From an uncultured Brevibacillus sp. (lineage in GTDB: Bacteria; Bacillota; Bacilli; Brevibacillales; Brevibacillaceae), in NCBI RefSeq assembly GCF_947502445.1, contig NZ_CANMZW010000034.1:1-64000 (forward strand): DNA of 64,000 nucleotides, given 5' to 3'. The notes beneath the pieces were generated by a model. It had not been told where the DNA came from. It saw nothing but the letters and a program-made list of their open reading frames with translations, and did no database searches. A program made the translations under genes and the position numbers. Positions 34,003 to 43,487 of this stretch are shown piece by piece (the first letter of the stretch is position 1; each line of letters opens with the position of its first letter).

Positions 34003-35655
34003 CTACACTTCCATCAAAATCGTGAGGATCATCGGATTACGGCCTGTCTTCTCGTAAATAAACGGCTTAATCACCTCGTTGATTTGCGATTTCAGCTCAG
34101 ACCACTCTTTGATTTTCTTTTCCAGTGCTTCTTGCAGTCGTTGACGGACGAGCATAGTCGCTTCCTGGATGAGAGACTCGGACCCGCGCACGTAGACAAA
34201 GCCACGGCTCACGATATCTGGGCCAGTCAAGATTTTGAAGTTTTTCATGTCCAGGCTGACTACGACTACCATGAGGCCGTCCTCAGCAAGATGCTTGCGG
34301 TCGCGGAGCACGATGTTTCCAACGTCGCCTACACCACTGCCGTCAATCAGGACGATACCCGCTTGTACTTTACCGAGCCATGCTTTTTCGCGATTGCAGT
34401 TCAGTACGTCGCCGTTATCCATGATATAGATGTTGCTCTCCTCAATTCCCACCTGCTGTGCCAGCTTGGAGTGAGTCTTGAGCATCCGGTATTCCCCATG
34501 AATCGGAATAAAATACTTCGGACGAATAAAGTTAAGCATCAGCTTCAGCTCTTCACTGCTACCATGTCCTGATGCATGGATGTCAAATACATGACTGAGT
34601 ACTACGTTTGCACCTGCGCGATACAGCTTGTCGATCGTCCGACTCACATTGATCGTATTTCCAGGGATCGGAGACGCCGAGATGATGACGGTATCTTCCG
34701 GATAGATCGAAACCGTGCGGTGCGAGCCCGATGCAATACGCGTCAGTGCAGCCATAGGCTCACCCTGGCTGCCAGTGCAAATAATCAGCACCTGGTTGTC
34801 CGCATAGTTGTCGATGTGCTTGATGTCGATCAGCATGCCCTCAGGCATCTGGATGTAGCCTAATTCTTGTCCAATCAAAAATACCTTTTCCATGCTGCGA
34901 CCGATTACCGCTACTTTGCGGTTGCACTGCTCAGCCGCATCCACTACTTGCTGCAAACGGTGTACGTTGGATGCAAAGGTAGCCAGAATGATACGACCGC
35001 GCGCCTTACGAACAACATCAAGGATGCCTTCGCCGACAGTGCGCTCAGACATGGTAAAGCCAGGACGCTCACTGTTCGTACTGTCAGAGAGCAATGCCAA
35101 TACGTCGCCGCTTGCACCAATTTTGGCAATTTTACCGTACTCCGTTGTTTGCCCTACTGGTGTCATATCAAATTTGAAGTCACCCGTGTGAATAACCATA
35201 CCCTCTGGCGTGTGCAACACAACCCCAAAGGAATCTGGAATACTGTGATTCGTACGGAAGAAAGTCGCCTTCAAGCGGTTGAAGGGAATTTCCGTGTCTT
35301 CCGATACCGGAATCATTTTTACATCGTTTTGCATTTTATGCTCTTCCAGCTTCGCCTTGACCAAGCCCAGGGTCAGACGACCACCGTAGATCGGCACTTT
35401 GATTTGGCGCATAATATAAGGAATCGCCCCAATATGATCCTCATGTCCGTGCGTCAATAGCAGTGCCTTGATTTTATGTTGGTTATCCACCAAATAGGAT
35501 ACATCCGGAATAACCAAATCAATGCCGAACATTTCATTCTCAGGGAATTTAACCCCGCAATCGATGATAATAATCTCATCTTCATACTCGACGCAGTACA
35601 TATTTTTTCCGATCTCGCCGAGGCCGCCCATCGCGAAAATCTTAACGTCGCCCAA
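34003..35655 (-). CDS. rnjA: Ribonuclease J
   Basis: A metallo-beta-lactamase/beta-CASP nuclease of mRNA decay and rRNA maturation, 5'-3' exonuclease and endonuclease. The metal motif HGHEDH is intact, as in active RNase J1; RNase J2 has HGHDEN. The C-terminus PMILTILMEV is typical. I start at the TTG (35655), 7 nt after AGGAGG, giving 550 residues. The upstream ATG at 35676 would translate the Shine-Dalgarno itself. The rnjA symbol is by motif, not by full comparison. Confidence 0.9.
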   Translation of the reverse strand: MGDVKIFAMGGLGEIGKNMYCVEYEDEIIIIDCGVKFPENEMFGIDLVIPDVSYLVDNQHKIKALLLTHGHEDHIGAIPYIMRQIKVPIYGGRLTLGLVKAKLEEHKMQNDVKMIPVSEDTEIPFNRLKATFFRTNHSIPDSFGVVLHTPEGMVIHTGDFKFDMTPVGQTTEYGKIAKIGASGDVLALLSDSTNSERPGFTMSERTVGEGILDVVRKARGRIILATFASNVHRLQQVVDAAEQCNRKVAVIGRSMEKVFLIGQELGYIQMPEGMLIDIKHIDNYADNQVLIICTGSQGEPMAALTRIASGSHRTVSIYPEDTVIISASPIPGNTINVSRTIDKLYRAGANVVLSHVFDIHASGHGSSEELKLMLNFIRPKYFIPIHGEYRMLKTHSKLAQQVGIEESNIYIMDNGDVLNCNREKAWLGKVQAGIVLIDGSGVGDVGNIVLRDRKHLAEDGLMVVVVSLDMKNFKILTGPDIVSRGFVYVRGSESLIQEATMLVRQRLQEALEKKIKEWSELKSQINEVIKPFIYEKTGRNPMILTILMEV

Positions 35656-35935
35656 TCTCTTTCCTCCTAACTTCATCGTGCATGATTTTTTTGGGGAACC
35701 CGAACCAAGCATGCCATTCTTATTGTAACACAACGCGAGGCGTTCGTTTCATCCAGTCTCACCATTCTACACATATTAAGTAATTGGTATTTATTATCGA
35801 CTGGAAAATTGTACCTAACCAAAGAGGTGAAAAGCAAGCTGGCATGTTGTCAGAACCGACCAGATGGACTTTTTGTTGTTTGTGCACACACTAATTCGTA
35901 GCGATACGATATTTCCTGTGTCGGAGGTGCCCTGC

Positions 35936-36271
35936 ATGCTTGTCTTCGCCAGATTCCCGCGTATCATCTCATTTGCTTCGGTCCTGATCGTTTTTCTGAT
36001 GAGCTTGTCTTTTGCTTTTTCAGCCGATGCCCAGCCCCCTTATGCCAAATGGGGCAGAATCGCCATGCAGCAAACCATGCAAAAGTATCCTCACGCTCAA
36101 ATCGTTGATTATTTGCACGTCGGACGCATAAAGAAAACGCCCACCACGTCTGAGGAGACGTTTAAGCTCTTGCTCCAGGAGGGCAATCGCAGGTGGGCGC
36201 TACTCGTTCATATTGAATTTGAAACCAAAACGGAAAAAATGGTGCGTATCACTTATGAAGAAACACGTTGA
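35936..36271 (+). CDS. DUF3889 (YqzG-like) secreted protein
   Basis: A 111-residue protein with an N-terminal signal/TM segment (about 8-33, ending FSADAQ) and a DUF3889-like domain starting PPYAKWGRIAMQQTMQKYP. Function is unknown. GGAGG lies 8 nt before the ATG at 35936; the longer frame from 35864 has none. Confidence 0.75.
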   Translation: MLVFARFPRIISFASVLIVFLMSLSFAFSADAQPPYAKWGRIAMQQTMQKYPHAQIVDYLHVGRIKKTPTTSEETFKLLLQEGNRRWALLVHIEFETKTEKMVRITYEETR

Positions 36272-36272
36272 G

Positions 36273-36899
36273 CTAGTCGGCTAGCTGTACCATTTCTTTC
36301 ATCATTTGATCCATGTCCATATCGGCTGCCATCCCGTACGCGCGACGCATGTTTCCGTCCCCATCGACGAGGAACATGCGAGCAGTATGGGCGATCGTGC
36401 CGTCCGGCTGCTTCAAAACCGCGATGCCGAAGTCCTTGGTCACTTTTTCTACAGCCTGTGCATCCCCACGCAGGAACTGCCAGCCGCTTTGGTCGGCTTT
36501 AAATTTATCCGCGTATTGCTGCAAGACCTCAGCTGTATCGAAATCAGGATCAAACGTAATGGAGATGAATTCCACTTTATTTCCGAAGAGGTTCTTGTCT
36601 TTTAGCTGATCCTGTAGCTTAGACATGTTGTAGGTAGTCGCCGGACAAATATCGGGACAATTGGTAAACATAAATTCAACCAAGCGGACCTTCCCTTTTC
36701 CTTCTGAAAAAGTAAAGGCAGACCCGTTGCTGTTATCCAAGGAAAAGTCCTGGATCGGCTTCATAACGGGAATTTGCTCTCTCGCCATGTATTTGTAGCC
36801 CAACACGCCAACGATTGCCAGAATAATAATTCCTGCCAACACAGTAAACCAGTGCTTTTGCAGCCCGGACGCCTGTTGTTGCTGTGCGCCTTCACTCAC
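36273..36899 (-). CDS. SCO1/SenC family copper chaperone
   Basis: A membrane-anchored thioredoxin-like protein used to load copper into cytochrome oxidase. One TM helix (about 18-36) is followed by the SCO domain with CPDIC (copper ligands Cys-x3-Cys) and the conserved His in IAHTARMFLVD. The GTG at 36899 is 8 nt after GGGGAGG, giving 208 residues; the GTG at 36959 overlaps the rhodanese gene. Confidence 0.88.
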   Translation of the reverse strand: MSEGAQQQQASGLQKHWFTVLAGIIILAIVGVLGYKYMAREQIPVMKPIQDFSLDNSNGSAFTFSEGKGKVRLVEFMFTNCPDICPATTYNMSKLQDQLKDKNLFGNKVEFISITFDPDFDTAEVLQQYADKFKADQSGWQFLRGDAQAVEKVTKDFGIAVLKQPDGTIAHTARMFLVDGDGNMRRAYGMAADMDMDQMMKEMVQLAD

Positions 36900-36945
36900 G
36901 AATGCTTCCTCCCCTGCTTTCCCAAGCGTTTTTCTCTCTATATAC

Positions 36946-37260
36946 CTATTCCTTCTCACCAGGCCATGCCAGCATTCCGCCTACCATGTTCGCCACGTCA
37001 TAGCCTTGTGCACTCAAATATTCCGTAGCTGAGTGACTGCGTGCACCACTACGGCACACCATCACGATCGGAGTGTCTTTATCCAGTTCTTCTAGTCGAT
37101 GCGGTAAAAAACCAAGCGGGATGAGCTTTGCCTGTTTAATGTGACCAGAATTCCACTCCTCCAGCTCGCGTACGTCGATCACTTGTACATTTTCATTTGC
37201 CTCCAGCTTCTCCAAAAGCTGCTGAGGTGTAATTTCCTTTACGCTATTTTCCATGGTCAT
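36946..37260 (-). CDS. Single-domain rhodanese-like protein
   Basis: A sulfurtransferase-type domain of 104 residues: IDVRELEEWNSGHI, active-site Cys in VCRSGARS, and a C-terminal GGMLAWPG. AGGAGG precedes the ATG. It lies directly upstream of the SCO1 gene and probably shares its transcript. Confidence 0.9.
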   Translation of the reverse strand: MTMENSVKEITPQQLLEKLEANENVQVIDVRELEEWNSGHIKQAKLIPLGFLPHRLEELDKDTPIVMVCRSGARSHSATEYLSAQGYDVANMVGGMLAWPGEKE

Positions 37261-37382
37261 TTATCCTCCTATATGTACATTACACGCATCATGATCAACT
37301 CTCATCATATCATACGGACTTACTCATTTCTAACGGGTCCCACAGCGGAGTGTGAACGTCCAAAGGCAAATTTGTGACGGTT

Positions 37383-37622
37383 CTATATCTTCTCCTCACG
37401 AATCCATGTCACGATGCGAAACGTGCCGTAGAGGGATGCCAGCAGCAGACAGACGAGCATAAACATCCATTTGCCAAACTCGTTGATTTCTCTAAGTCCG
37501 CTTCCGTTTTCGATGACAAACATACCGTAGTAGATGACTAGTCCATAACAAAACAGGTTTACAACGATCAACGCGATTCTCTTGGCTAATTTCTGTTGGT
37601 TTGTTGTAGGTTCATCTTGCAT
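37383..37622 (-). CDS. Small two-TM membrane protein of unknown function
   Basis: 79 residues, with a hydrophilic N-terminus and two predicted membrane helices (VVNLFCYGLVIYYGMFVI and WMFMLVCLLLASLYGTF). I recognise no family. GGGAGGAGG lies 8 nt before the ATG at 37622; an upstream start at 37652 is less likely. Confidence 0.65.
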   Translation of the reverse strand: MQDEPTTNQQKLAKRIALIVVNLFCYGLVIYYGMFVIENGSGLREINEFGKWMFMLVCLLLASLYGTFRIVTWIREEKI

Positions 37623-37693
37623 TCTCCATTCCTCCTCCCGTGTCAGACACAAAAATATCCTCTATTCCACCCTGATAACTTTCCATTTATGGA

Positions 37694-37723
37694 TTGACAG
37701 CCATGCATTGTTTTTCATACAAT
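37694..37723 (+). promoter_or_regulatory. SigA promoter of the metY leader
   Basis: TTGACA, 18-nt spacer, TACAAT, placed about 25 nt before the S-box. Confidence 0.75.
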
Positions 37724-37749
37724 TGTGACAACAATAACTAACACACATT

Positions 37750-37853
37750 TTCATCAAGAGTGGTGGAGGGACAGGCCCTATGAAACCCGGCAACCAGCAT
37801 AGACTCATGCGCGGTGCCAATTCCTGCAGAATCCATAGATTCTGAGAGATGAA
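37750..37853 (+). ncRNA. SAM-I (S-box) riboswitch of metY
   Basis: P1 arms TTCATC/GATGAA, with the conserved AGAGTGGTGGAGGGACAGG, CCCTATGAAACCCGGCAACC and GGTGCCAATTCC elements in order. Confidence 0.95.
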
Positions 37854-37871
37854 CGCAAGCCCGCGTATGAC

Positions 37872-37911
37872 CGGAGCCGTCTTCTCCTCAGGAGAGTGGC
37901 TCCGTTTTTTA
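37872..37911 (+). terminator. SAM-riboswitch terminator before metY
   Basis: CGGAGCC ... GGCTCCG enclosing TCTCCTCAGGAGA, followed by TTTTTT. Confidence 0.88.
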
Positions 37912-37948
37912 TTGCATTCATTCTACCATAGAAAAAGGAGAGATGATG

Positions 37949-39253
37949 ATGTCGGATCAACAACAATGGAAGCCAGAAACACTTGCAGTCCATGGGGGAC
38001 AAGAGGTTGACCCTGTAACGGGCTCACGCGCTGTCCCTATTTACCAAACGACCTCCTATGTTTTCCGCGATACAGAGCATGCAGCGAATTTGTTCGCTTT
38101 GAAGGAATTGGGCAATATCTATACACGGATCATGAATCCGACACAGGACGTTTTTGAAAAACGTGTCGCTCTTCTGGAAGGCGGCGTAGGTGCTCTCGCG
38201 ACATCGTCTGGTCAGGCAGCCATTACGTTTGCCATTCTCAATATCGCGCATGCAGGAGATGAGATCGTTGCGTCCAGCAGCCTGTACGGCGGTACCTACA
38301 ATCTGTTTGCTCATACACTTCCACGCCTCGGAATCAAGGTTCACTTTGTAGACCAGTCCAATCCTGAGAACTTCCGCGCAGCGATTAACGAAAATACCAA
38401 AGCGCTTTTTTGCGAAACCATCGGCAACCCACGCATCAACGTAGCCGATCTGCAAGCGATTGCCGATATCGCTCACGAAAACGGCGTTCCGCTAATTGTT
38501 GACAATACCTTTGCCAGCCCAATCCTGTGCCGTCCATTTGAGCATGGTGCTGACATTATCGTCCACTCCACCACCAAATTCATCGGCGGTCATGGTACAG
38601 CAATCGGCGGTATCATTGTTGACTCCGGTAAATTTGACTGGAACAACGGTAAGTTCCCTGGGTTGACGACTCCAGACCCGAGCTATCATGGCGTCGTATA
38701 TACAGAGGCTGTGGGCCCGCTGGCTTATATCATCAAAGCTCGCGTACAGCTCCAGCGTGACATCGGTGCTGCTGTAGCTCCTATCAACTCCTTCTTGTTC
38801 CTGCAGGGACTCGAAACGCTGCATCTGCGCATGGAGCGCCATAGCCAAAACGCGCTCGCAGTGGCGAAGTTCCTCCAGAGCCATCCATCGGTGGAATGGG
38901 TTAGCTATCCCGGTCTTGAGGGCGATGCGAATCATGCTCTTGCGCAAAAGTATTTGCCAAAGGGAGCTGGTGCAATCCTTACCTTTGGTATTCGCGGCGG
39001 CGTAAAAGAAGGCAAAACGCTGATCGAATCTGTGAAGCTGTTCTCCCATCTGGCAAACGTGGGCGATTCCAAGTCGCTTGTCATCCACCCAGCCAGCACC
39101 ACGCATCAGCAAATGAATGAAGAAGAACAGGCTGCGGCGGGTGTAACACCTGGGCTGATCCGCCTCTCAATCGGTACAGAAGCGATTGAGGATATTATTG
39201 GCGATCTGGAGCAGGCATTGAAAAAAGCAACGGAGCTTTCCACTGTCAGCTAA
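37949..39253 (+). CDS. metY: O-acetylhomoserine sulfhydrylase (MetY type)
   Basis: A PLP enzyme of the Cys/Met metabolism family that makes homocysteine from O-acetylhomoserine and sulfide, or a closely related acylated homoserine. The PLP Lys is in HSTTKFIGGHG. About 434 residues, normal for MetY, with the typical insertion around DSGKFDWNNG. Of three in-frame ATGs in a row, the third (37949) is 8 nt after AAGGAG. S-box control supports the methionine role. Confidence 0.93.
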   Translation: MSDQQQWKPETLAVHGGQEVDPVTGSRAVPIYQTTSYVFRDTEHAANLFALKELGNIYTRIMNPTQDVFEKRVALLEGGVGALATSSGQAAITFAILNIAHAGDEIVASSSLYGGTYNLFAHTLPRLGIKVHFVDQSNPENFRAAINENTKALFCETIGNPRINVADLQAIADIAHENGVPLIVDNTFASPILCRPFEHGADIIVHSTTKFIGGHGTAIGGIIVDSGKFDWNNGKFPGLTTPDPSYHGVVYTEAVGPLAYIIKARVQLQRDIGAAVAPINSFLFLQGLETLHLRMERHSQNALAVAKFLQSHPSVEWVSYPGLEGDANHALAQKYLPKGAGAILTFGIRGGVKEGKTLIESVKLFSHLANVGDSKSLVIHPASTTHQQMNEEEQAAAGVTPGLIRLSIGTEAIEDIIGDLEQALKKATELSTVS

Positions 39254-39273
39254 TTGAACACCGCCCCAAAAGC

Positions 39274-39311
39274 AAAGCACGTAACTCGTTAAGAGAGTTA
39301 CGTGCTTTTTC
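39274..39311 (+). terminator. Terminator of metY
   Basis: GCACGTAACTC, loop GTTAAGA, GAGTTACGTGC, TTTTT: 11 perfect base pairs. Confidence 0.9.
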
Positions 39312-39329
39312 ATGTGCGTTTCGATTAAA

Positions 39330-39358
39330 TTCGAAAATAATTGAATTTAAAATTCGAA
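39330..39358. promoter_or_regulatory. Candidate operator of the ArsR/MFS cassette
   Basis: Two TTCGAA palindromes 23 bp apart (39330 and 39353) flank AATTGAATTTA (39339-39349). The same 11-mer precedes the related regulator gene at 47195 at nearly the same distance. Operator function is inference. Confidence 0.4.
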
Positions 39359-39404
39359 TATTTTACAATCATTCTATCACTCCATTTGGAAGGGGTATCC
39401 AAAC

Positions 39405-40463
39405 GTGAACCTATTAAATATTGGTACAGAACGCACAACCTACCATGTCGAGCTGTCGTTTTCCCCTCTCTTTGAAGCCGCACTCGGCATTGCGGCTGTC
39501 ACTTATGATGACATTCGACCGACGCTGGAGCAGCCCGCAGAGTATTGGCAGCAGCTTATGGACGAGCTTGATCCCGGCACCCTGCGCGAGCTGGACTATG
39601 CCAAACAAAACAACACGTGGAAAACCTTGTTGCAGCTCTTGCATCAGCACTCCTTTTCTGACCTGTCCGCCTTTCTCTCCTATGTCAAAGGATTGCCATC
39701 AGAGGAGCTGCGTTATCAGGCTTTTCCCTATTTGGGCGAGGAGCTGCAAGCCCTGCGTCAGCAGGCCGCACGTGGAAGTGACGGGGCAATTTACGCACTC
39801 CAGAATGCCTGTCGCTCTCACCTCTTTTTCCCTGCCTATATCGCTCACATTGGCTCCACCGAGCCGGAGAAGCTGCGTAGCCACTTGCTGCTTCTGATAG
39901 AGGGCTGGTACAACACACATGTGAAGCCACGGGAAGCTGAAATCAGCAGTATTCTGGAGCGTGACTGTACACATAAAAAAGCGATGCAGGAAAGGCTTTC
40001 TGCCGAAGCTTTTGTCGAGTGGGCGACACATGGCAGTTATCCGCCGGAACCCGCTATTACCCGTGTGCTGCTCATCCCGCACATCATATACCGCCCTTGG
40101 ACCATTCACGCCAATGACGCGGGGACCAAGATTTTTTACTATCCGGTAGCTGACGAGAGCCTGCATGACACCGTGGACCCGTATCGTCCATCCCAGACGC
40201 TGGTGCAAACGTTGAAGGTGCTGGGAGATGAGTACCGCCTGCGCCTGGTCAAAATGCTTTCGGAAAAAGAGATGAGTCTGCAAGAAATGACTGAGCGATT
40301 AGGCGTTGCCAAATCAACTGTACACCACCATCTGTCTCTTTTGCGCTCCGCTCACCTCGTCGAGGGAAAAGGGAACAAATACAGATTCAAGCGCAAAGCA
40401 TTGGATAAAATGCCCGTCCTGCTGCAGCAATTTTTGGGGGATATGCCCGATGATAACTGCTGA
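39405..40463 (+). CDS. ArsR-type winged-helix regulator with long N-terminal domain
   Basis: 352 residues. A roughly 250-residue N-terminal region of unknown function (possibly the DUF5937 type) precedes a C-terminal ArsR winged helix (about 262-345: LKVLGDEYRLRLVKMLSEKEMSLQEMTERLGVAKSTVHHHLSLL split over its helices). GTG start after AAGGGG. It overlaps the MFS gene by 14 bp and should regulate it. A second protein of the same design is at 47195. Confidence 0.85.
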   Translation: MNLLNIGTERTTYHVELSFSPLFEAALGIAAVTYDDIRPTLEQPAEYWQQLMDELDPGTLRELDYAKQNNTWKTLLQLLHQHSFSDLSAFLSYVKGLPSEELRYQAFPYLGEELQALRQQAARGSDGAIYALQNACRSHLFFPAYIAHIGSTEPEKLRSHLLLLIEGWYNTHVKPREAEISSILERDCTHKKAMQERLSAEAFVEWATHGSYPPEPAITRVLLIPHIIYRPWTIHANDAGTKIFYYPVADESLHDTVDPYRPSQTLVQTLKVLGDEYRLRLVKMLSEKEMSLQEMTERLGVAKSTVHHHLSLLRSAHLVEGKGNKYRFKRKALDKMPVLLQQFLGDMPDDNC

Positions 40464-41697
40464 GCAGCCCGTTTCCGTGTGGCGATTGCGATCGTATCGC
40501 CTGATTTTGTTCGGTCAATTGATTTCAGAGCTAGGGGCTTCGCTCGGTACGCTGGCTTCAAGCTGGTTGATCTACCAGGCTACCGGCTCCGAGGCCGCTG
40601 TTGGCGGGATGTGGCTCCTCTACTTCTTGCCCTCGCTTGCCTTGCAGCTGATTATTGGTCCTTATCTCGATCGATTCGACAAAAAGCGTGTCATGGTCTT
40701 TTCACAATGGATGAGAAGCTGCGTGTTTTTCCTTACATTCGGGGTTATCCTCATCCAGCCTGAAGCCCTTTGGCCGCTGTATCTCATTTCTTTGATCAAC
40801 GGTCTGATCCAGCCGCTCTATGTTCCTGCCAGCCAGGCACTCTTGCCTTCTATTGTCAAAGGTGAGAGTCTGGTGCAGGCAAATGCCTATTTGGACAGCG
40901 CCCTGCGAATTGCGATGATCGCGGGGCCTCCTCTGGGAGGACTGCTTGTAGCATGGATCGGAGGCACAGCTGTAATCGGCTTGGTATCGCTTGGCTATGC
41001 TCTGAGTGGGGGACTGTTGCTACTATGTCAAGGCGAAGCAGTGGAAGCTCGCCAATCGCAGTCCTGGGTAGCTATGTTTCGGGAAGGACTTGCTGTTTTT
41101 TACGAAAAGCCGCTTCTCTTTTGGCTGAGTATTTACGCAGCCCTCGTTCAATTCGCTGTGGGCATTACCTTGGTTCTTAATCTCCCGTACATTACAGGTG
41201 AGCTCCTTGGTTCCTCCTTTCACGTTGGACTTTTTCTCGCTGGGTATCCACTTGGCTACTTGCTTGGCTCACTTGTCGTCCCCCGGCTGAGCGGGCGAAT
41301 CGAGCAGCACATTCTCATGCTAGGCTCGCTGGCGATTGGAGGCGCTACATTCATAGCGCTGGGCTTCACACACAATCTGTGGCTGGCGATTGCAATCGAG
41401 GTATTAGCGGGTATCTTTGCGCCCTTTTTTCAAGTACACAGCACAAGTCTGTATCAGCGCTCTGTCCCTTCCCACCTGATGGGGCGCGTCTTTTCGGTCA
41501 GGCTGTTGATCCTCCGCGCGACCATGCCTCTCGGAGTATGGGTAGGTGGTCAGCTCGGCGACATAGTAGGGATTCGCCCGCTCTTTATGGGAATGGGCCT
41601 GCTCATCGTAGGTGCCTCCTTATTCGGGCTCGGATTTCAAAAAATTGCAAAAAAATCTTTATTTCGGAAAGTCGATGAAGGAACGGGCACTTTTTAA
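40450..41697 (+). CDS. MFS transporter
   Basis: A 415-residue major facilitator with 12 TM helices of the MFS_3/enterobactin-exporter-like style (RLILFGQLISELGASLGTLASSWLIY; DRFDKKRVMVFSQW after TM2). It starts inside the ArsR gene at an ATG after GGGGGAT. Its stop is directly at the left end of the IS element, so its native 3' end and terminator may have been changed by the insertion. Confidence 0.85.
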   Translation: MITAEQPVSVWRLRSYRLILFGQLISELGASLGTLASSWLIYQATGSEAAVGGMWLLYFLPSLALQLIIGPYLDRFDKKRVMVFSQWMRSCVFFLTFGVILIQPEALWPLYLISLINGLIQPLYVPASQALLPSIVKGESLVQANAYLDSALRIAMIAGPPLGGLLVAWIGGTAVIGLVSLGYALSGGLLLLCQGEAVEARQSQSWVAMFREGLAVFYEKPLLFWLSIYAALVQFAVGITLVLNLPYITGELLGSSFHVGLFLAGYPLGYLLGSLVVPRLSGRIEQHILMLGSLAIGGATFIALGFTHNLWLAIAIEVLAGIFAPFFQVHSTSLYQRSVPSHLMGRVFSVRLLILRATMPLGVWVGGQLGDIVGIRPLFMGMGLLIVGASLFGLGFQKIAKKSLFRKVDEGTGTF

Positions 41698-41859
41698 CGC
41701 TTCTCCGAAAGAAGTCTCCCACTTCTAAACGTGGAAGTGCGGTAGGATTAGTGAAAGTGGGAGATGAATTTCGGCAGGCGAAGCCAAATGTCTTATGTTG
41801 CTACATTTTTCCAGGTGGTGATATAATCAGGCTTATATGAAAATAGGACTGTAATATAA

Positions 41860-42257
41860 ATGAAACTAGATAATAATAATCATTCAGTGTTCTTGTTGTA
41901 CTACCACCTGGTTCTGGTTGTGAAAAATCGCAGAAAAGCTATCGATGACCCAATATCTAACTATACAAAAGATTGTTTGTTCGATTGAGTGAAAATTTCA
42001 ACATTTCTCTAATCGAATGGAATCATGATAGTGACCATATACACATTCGATTCAAAGCACATCCAAACACTGAATTGTCAAAGTTTATAAACGCTTATAA
42101 AAGTGCAAGTTCAAGGCTGATTAAGAAAGAGATTCCACAAGTGAGAAAGAAATTATGGAAGGAATATTTTTGGTCAAGAAGTTTCTCTCTACTTACAACA
42201 AGCGGTTCGCCTATTGAAGTGATAAAGAAATACATCGAAAATCAGGGAATGAAGTGA
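41860..42257 (+). pseudogene. tnpA: Frameshifted IS200/IS605 TnpA transposase
   Basis: The N-terminal frame (ATG 41860) reads MKLDNNNHSVFLLYYHLVLV and stops at 41988. The rest continues in the next frame from about 41973: NISLIEWNHDSDHIHIRFKAHP with the HUH motif, then the Tyr in IKKYIENQG. Together the two halves cover a normal TnpA of about 130 residues, so one small indel near 41965-41980 has broken it. The element should not move by itself. Confidence 0.85.
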
Positions 42258-42268
42258 GGTGATTCGAT

Positions 42269-43375
42269 ATGGCAAACAAGGCATATAAATTCCGTTTGTA
42301 CCCAACGCCACAACAAGAGCAACTTCTGGCAAAAACATTTGGTTGCGTTCGTTTTATCTACAACAAAATGCTTGCTGAACGAAAGGAAACGTATGAGCAA
42401 TACAAAGATGATAAAGAAATGCTAAAAAAACAAAAACTTCCGACACCTGCAAAATACAAGGACGAATTTGTTTGGCTTAAGGAAGTGGATAGCCTTGCGT
42501 TAGCAAATGCGGGGCTCCATTTGCAAAAAGCTTATCAAAATTTTTTCTCTGGTCGTGCTAAATTTCCTGCGTTCAAAAGTCGTAAGGCAAGGCAGACATA
42601 TACAACAAATGTGGTCAACGGAAACATCATGCTCTTGGATGGCTCTATCAAATTACCTAAACTAAAACTTATAAGGATCAAACAACATCGAGAAATTCCG
42701 TTGCATCATATGATCAAGTCATGCACCATTTCTCAAACAAAAACAGGGAAATACTTCATTTCCATCCTTACAGAATTTGAGCATCAACCTATTCAAAAAG
42801 AAGTGCAATCTGTTGTTGGTTTGGATTTTTCAATGAATGGCCTTTTTGTTGATAGCGAAGAAGGTAAGACAGCCAATTACCCTCGATTCTATCGTCAAGC
42901 CTTAGAGAAACTAGCAAAAGAACAGCGTATTTTGTCACGCAGAACGAAAGGTTCTACTCGTTGGCACAAGCAACGATTGAAAGTAGCGAAGCTGCATGAA
43001 AGAATTACGAACCAACGAAAAGACTTTCTACATAAGGAATCGCACAAATTAGCGAAACGGTATGACTGTGTGGTAATTGAAGATCTCAACATGAAAGGAA
43101 TGTCGCAATCCCTTACCTTTGGCAAAAGTGTTGCCGACAATGCCTGGGGCATGTTCACGACATTCCTCCAATATAAGTTAGATAAGCAAGGAAAGAAGTT
43201 GGTCAAAATTGACAAGTGGTTTCCATCTTCCAAAACTTGTTCACGATGCGGTCAAGTAAAAAAATCATTATCGCTTTCTGATCGTACATTCCACTGTGAT
43301 TGCGGTCTTGTAGCAGACCGGGATTGGAATGCTTCGATAAATATAAGAAACGAAGGATTACGAATGTTAGCCTGA
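42269..43375 (+). CDS. tnpB: TnpB RNA-guided nuclease (IS605 OrfB)
   Basis: 368 residues with the RuvC-like site intact: Asp186 in VGLDFSMNG, Glu271 in VIEDLNMKGM, and the DRDWNAS motif at 350-356. The zinc ribbon CSRCG ... CDCG lies between the last two. TnpB proteins of this family are guided by an RNA made from the element's right end and cut matching DNA. It lies 11 nt after the tnpA remnant. Confidence 0.93.
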   Translation: MANKAYKFRLYPTPQQEQLLAKTFGCVRFIYNKMLAERKETYEQYKDDKEMLKKQKLPTPAKYKDEFVWLKEVDSLALANAGLHLQKAYQNFFSGRAKFPAFKSRKARQTYTTNVVNGNIMLLDGSIKLPKLKLIRIKQHREIPLHHMIKSCTISQTKTGKYFISILTEFEHQPIQKEVQSVVGLDFSMNGLFVDSEEGKTANYPRFYRQALEKLAKEQRILSRRTKGSTRWHKQRLKVAKLHERITNQRKDFLHKESHKLAKRYDCVVIEDLNMKGMSQSLTFGKSVADNAWGMFTTFLQYKLDKQGKKLVKIDKWFPSSKTCSRCGQVKKSLSLSDRTFHCDCGLVADRDWNASINIRNEGLRMLA

Positions 43376-43487
43376 TCATAGATAGAGCATGGAACAGGCT
43401 CGATAGCTAAGTCAATTTCGTGCCATTAGGTGCGAGTACCTTAGAAGCCCCCACCTCTAAGCGAAGCGTAGGTGGTGGGTAGTTCAC
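43330..43487 (+). ncRNA. Candidate omega RNA (TnpB guide scaffold)
   Basis: In TnpB elements the guide RNA covers the end of tnpB and the right end of the element. Here that region folds into several short stems, including GGTGCGAGTACC and the right-end hairpin, and would use about 16-20 nt after 43487 (starting TAGAAGATTTTTAGAC) as guide. Borders are inferred. Confidence 0.45.

Larger units (their letters stand above)
41698..43487 (+). mobile_element. IS200/IS605-family element with tnpA remnant and tnpB
   Basis: The left end has a subterminal hairpin, CCCACTTC-TAAACGT-GGAAGTG (near 41718-41740). The right end has CCCCCACCTCTAAGC-GAAG-CGTAGGTGGTGGG (near 43448-43480) and ends about at GTTCAC. 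There are no terminal inverted repeats or target duplication, as usual for this single-strand transposon family. Exact borders are estimates. It separates the MFS gene from the MoxR operon. Confidence 0.75.

Noticed and set aside
38024..39112. Two minus-strand frames inside metY
   Set aside because: They are antisense to a well-conserved enzyme gene, with no ribosome binding sites or known domains.
40306..40449. 48-residue extension of the MFS protein
   Set aside because: It lies wholly inside the ArsR gene and is Cys/Ser-rich; the ATG at 40450 has a ribosome binding site and gives a standard MFS start.
41973..41990. Programmed frameshift in tnpA
   Set aside because: The shift region has no classical slippery heptamer with a downstream structure, and TnpA of this family is not known to need frameshifting; a simple indel is more likely.
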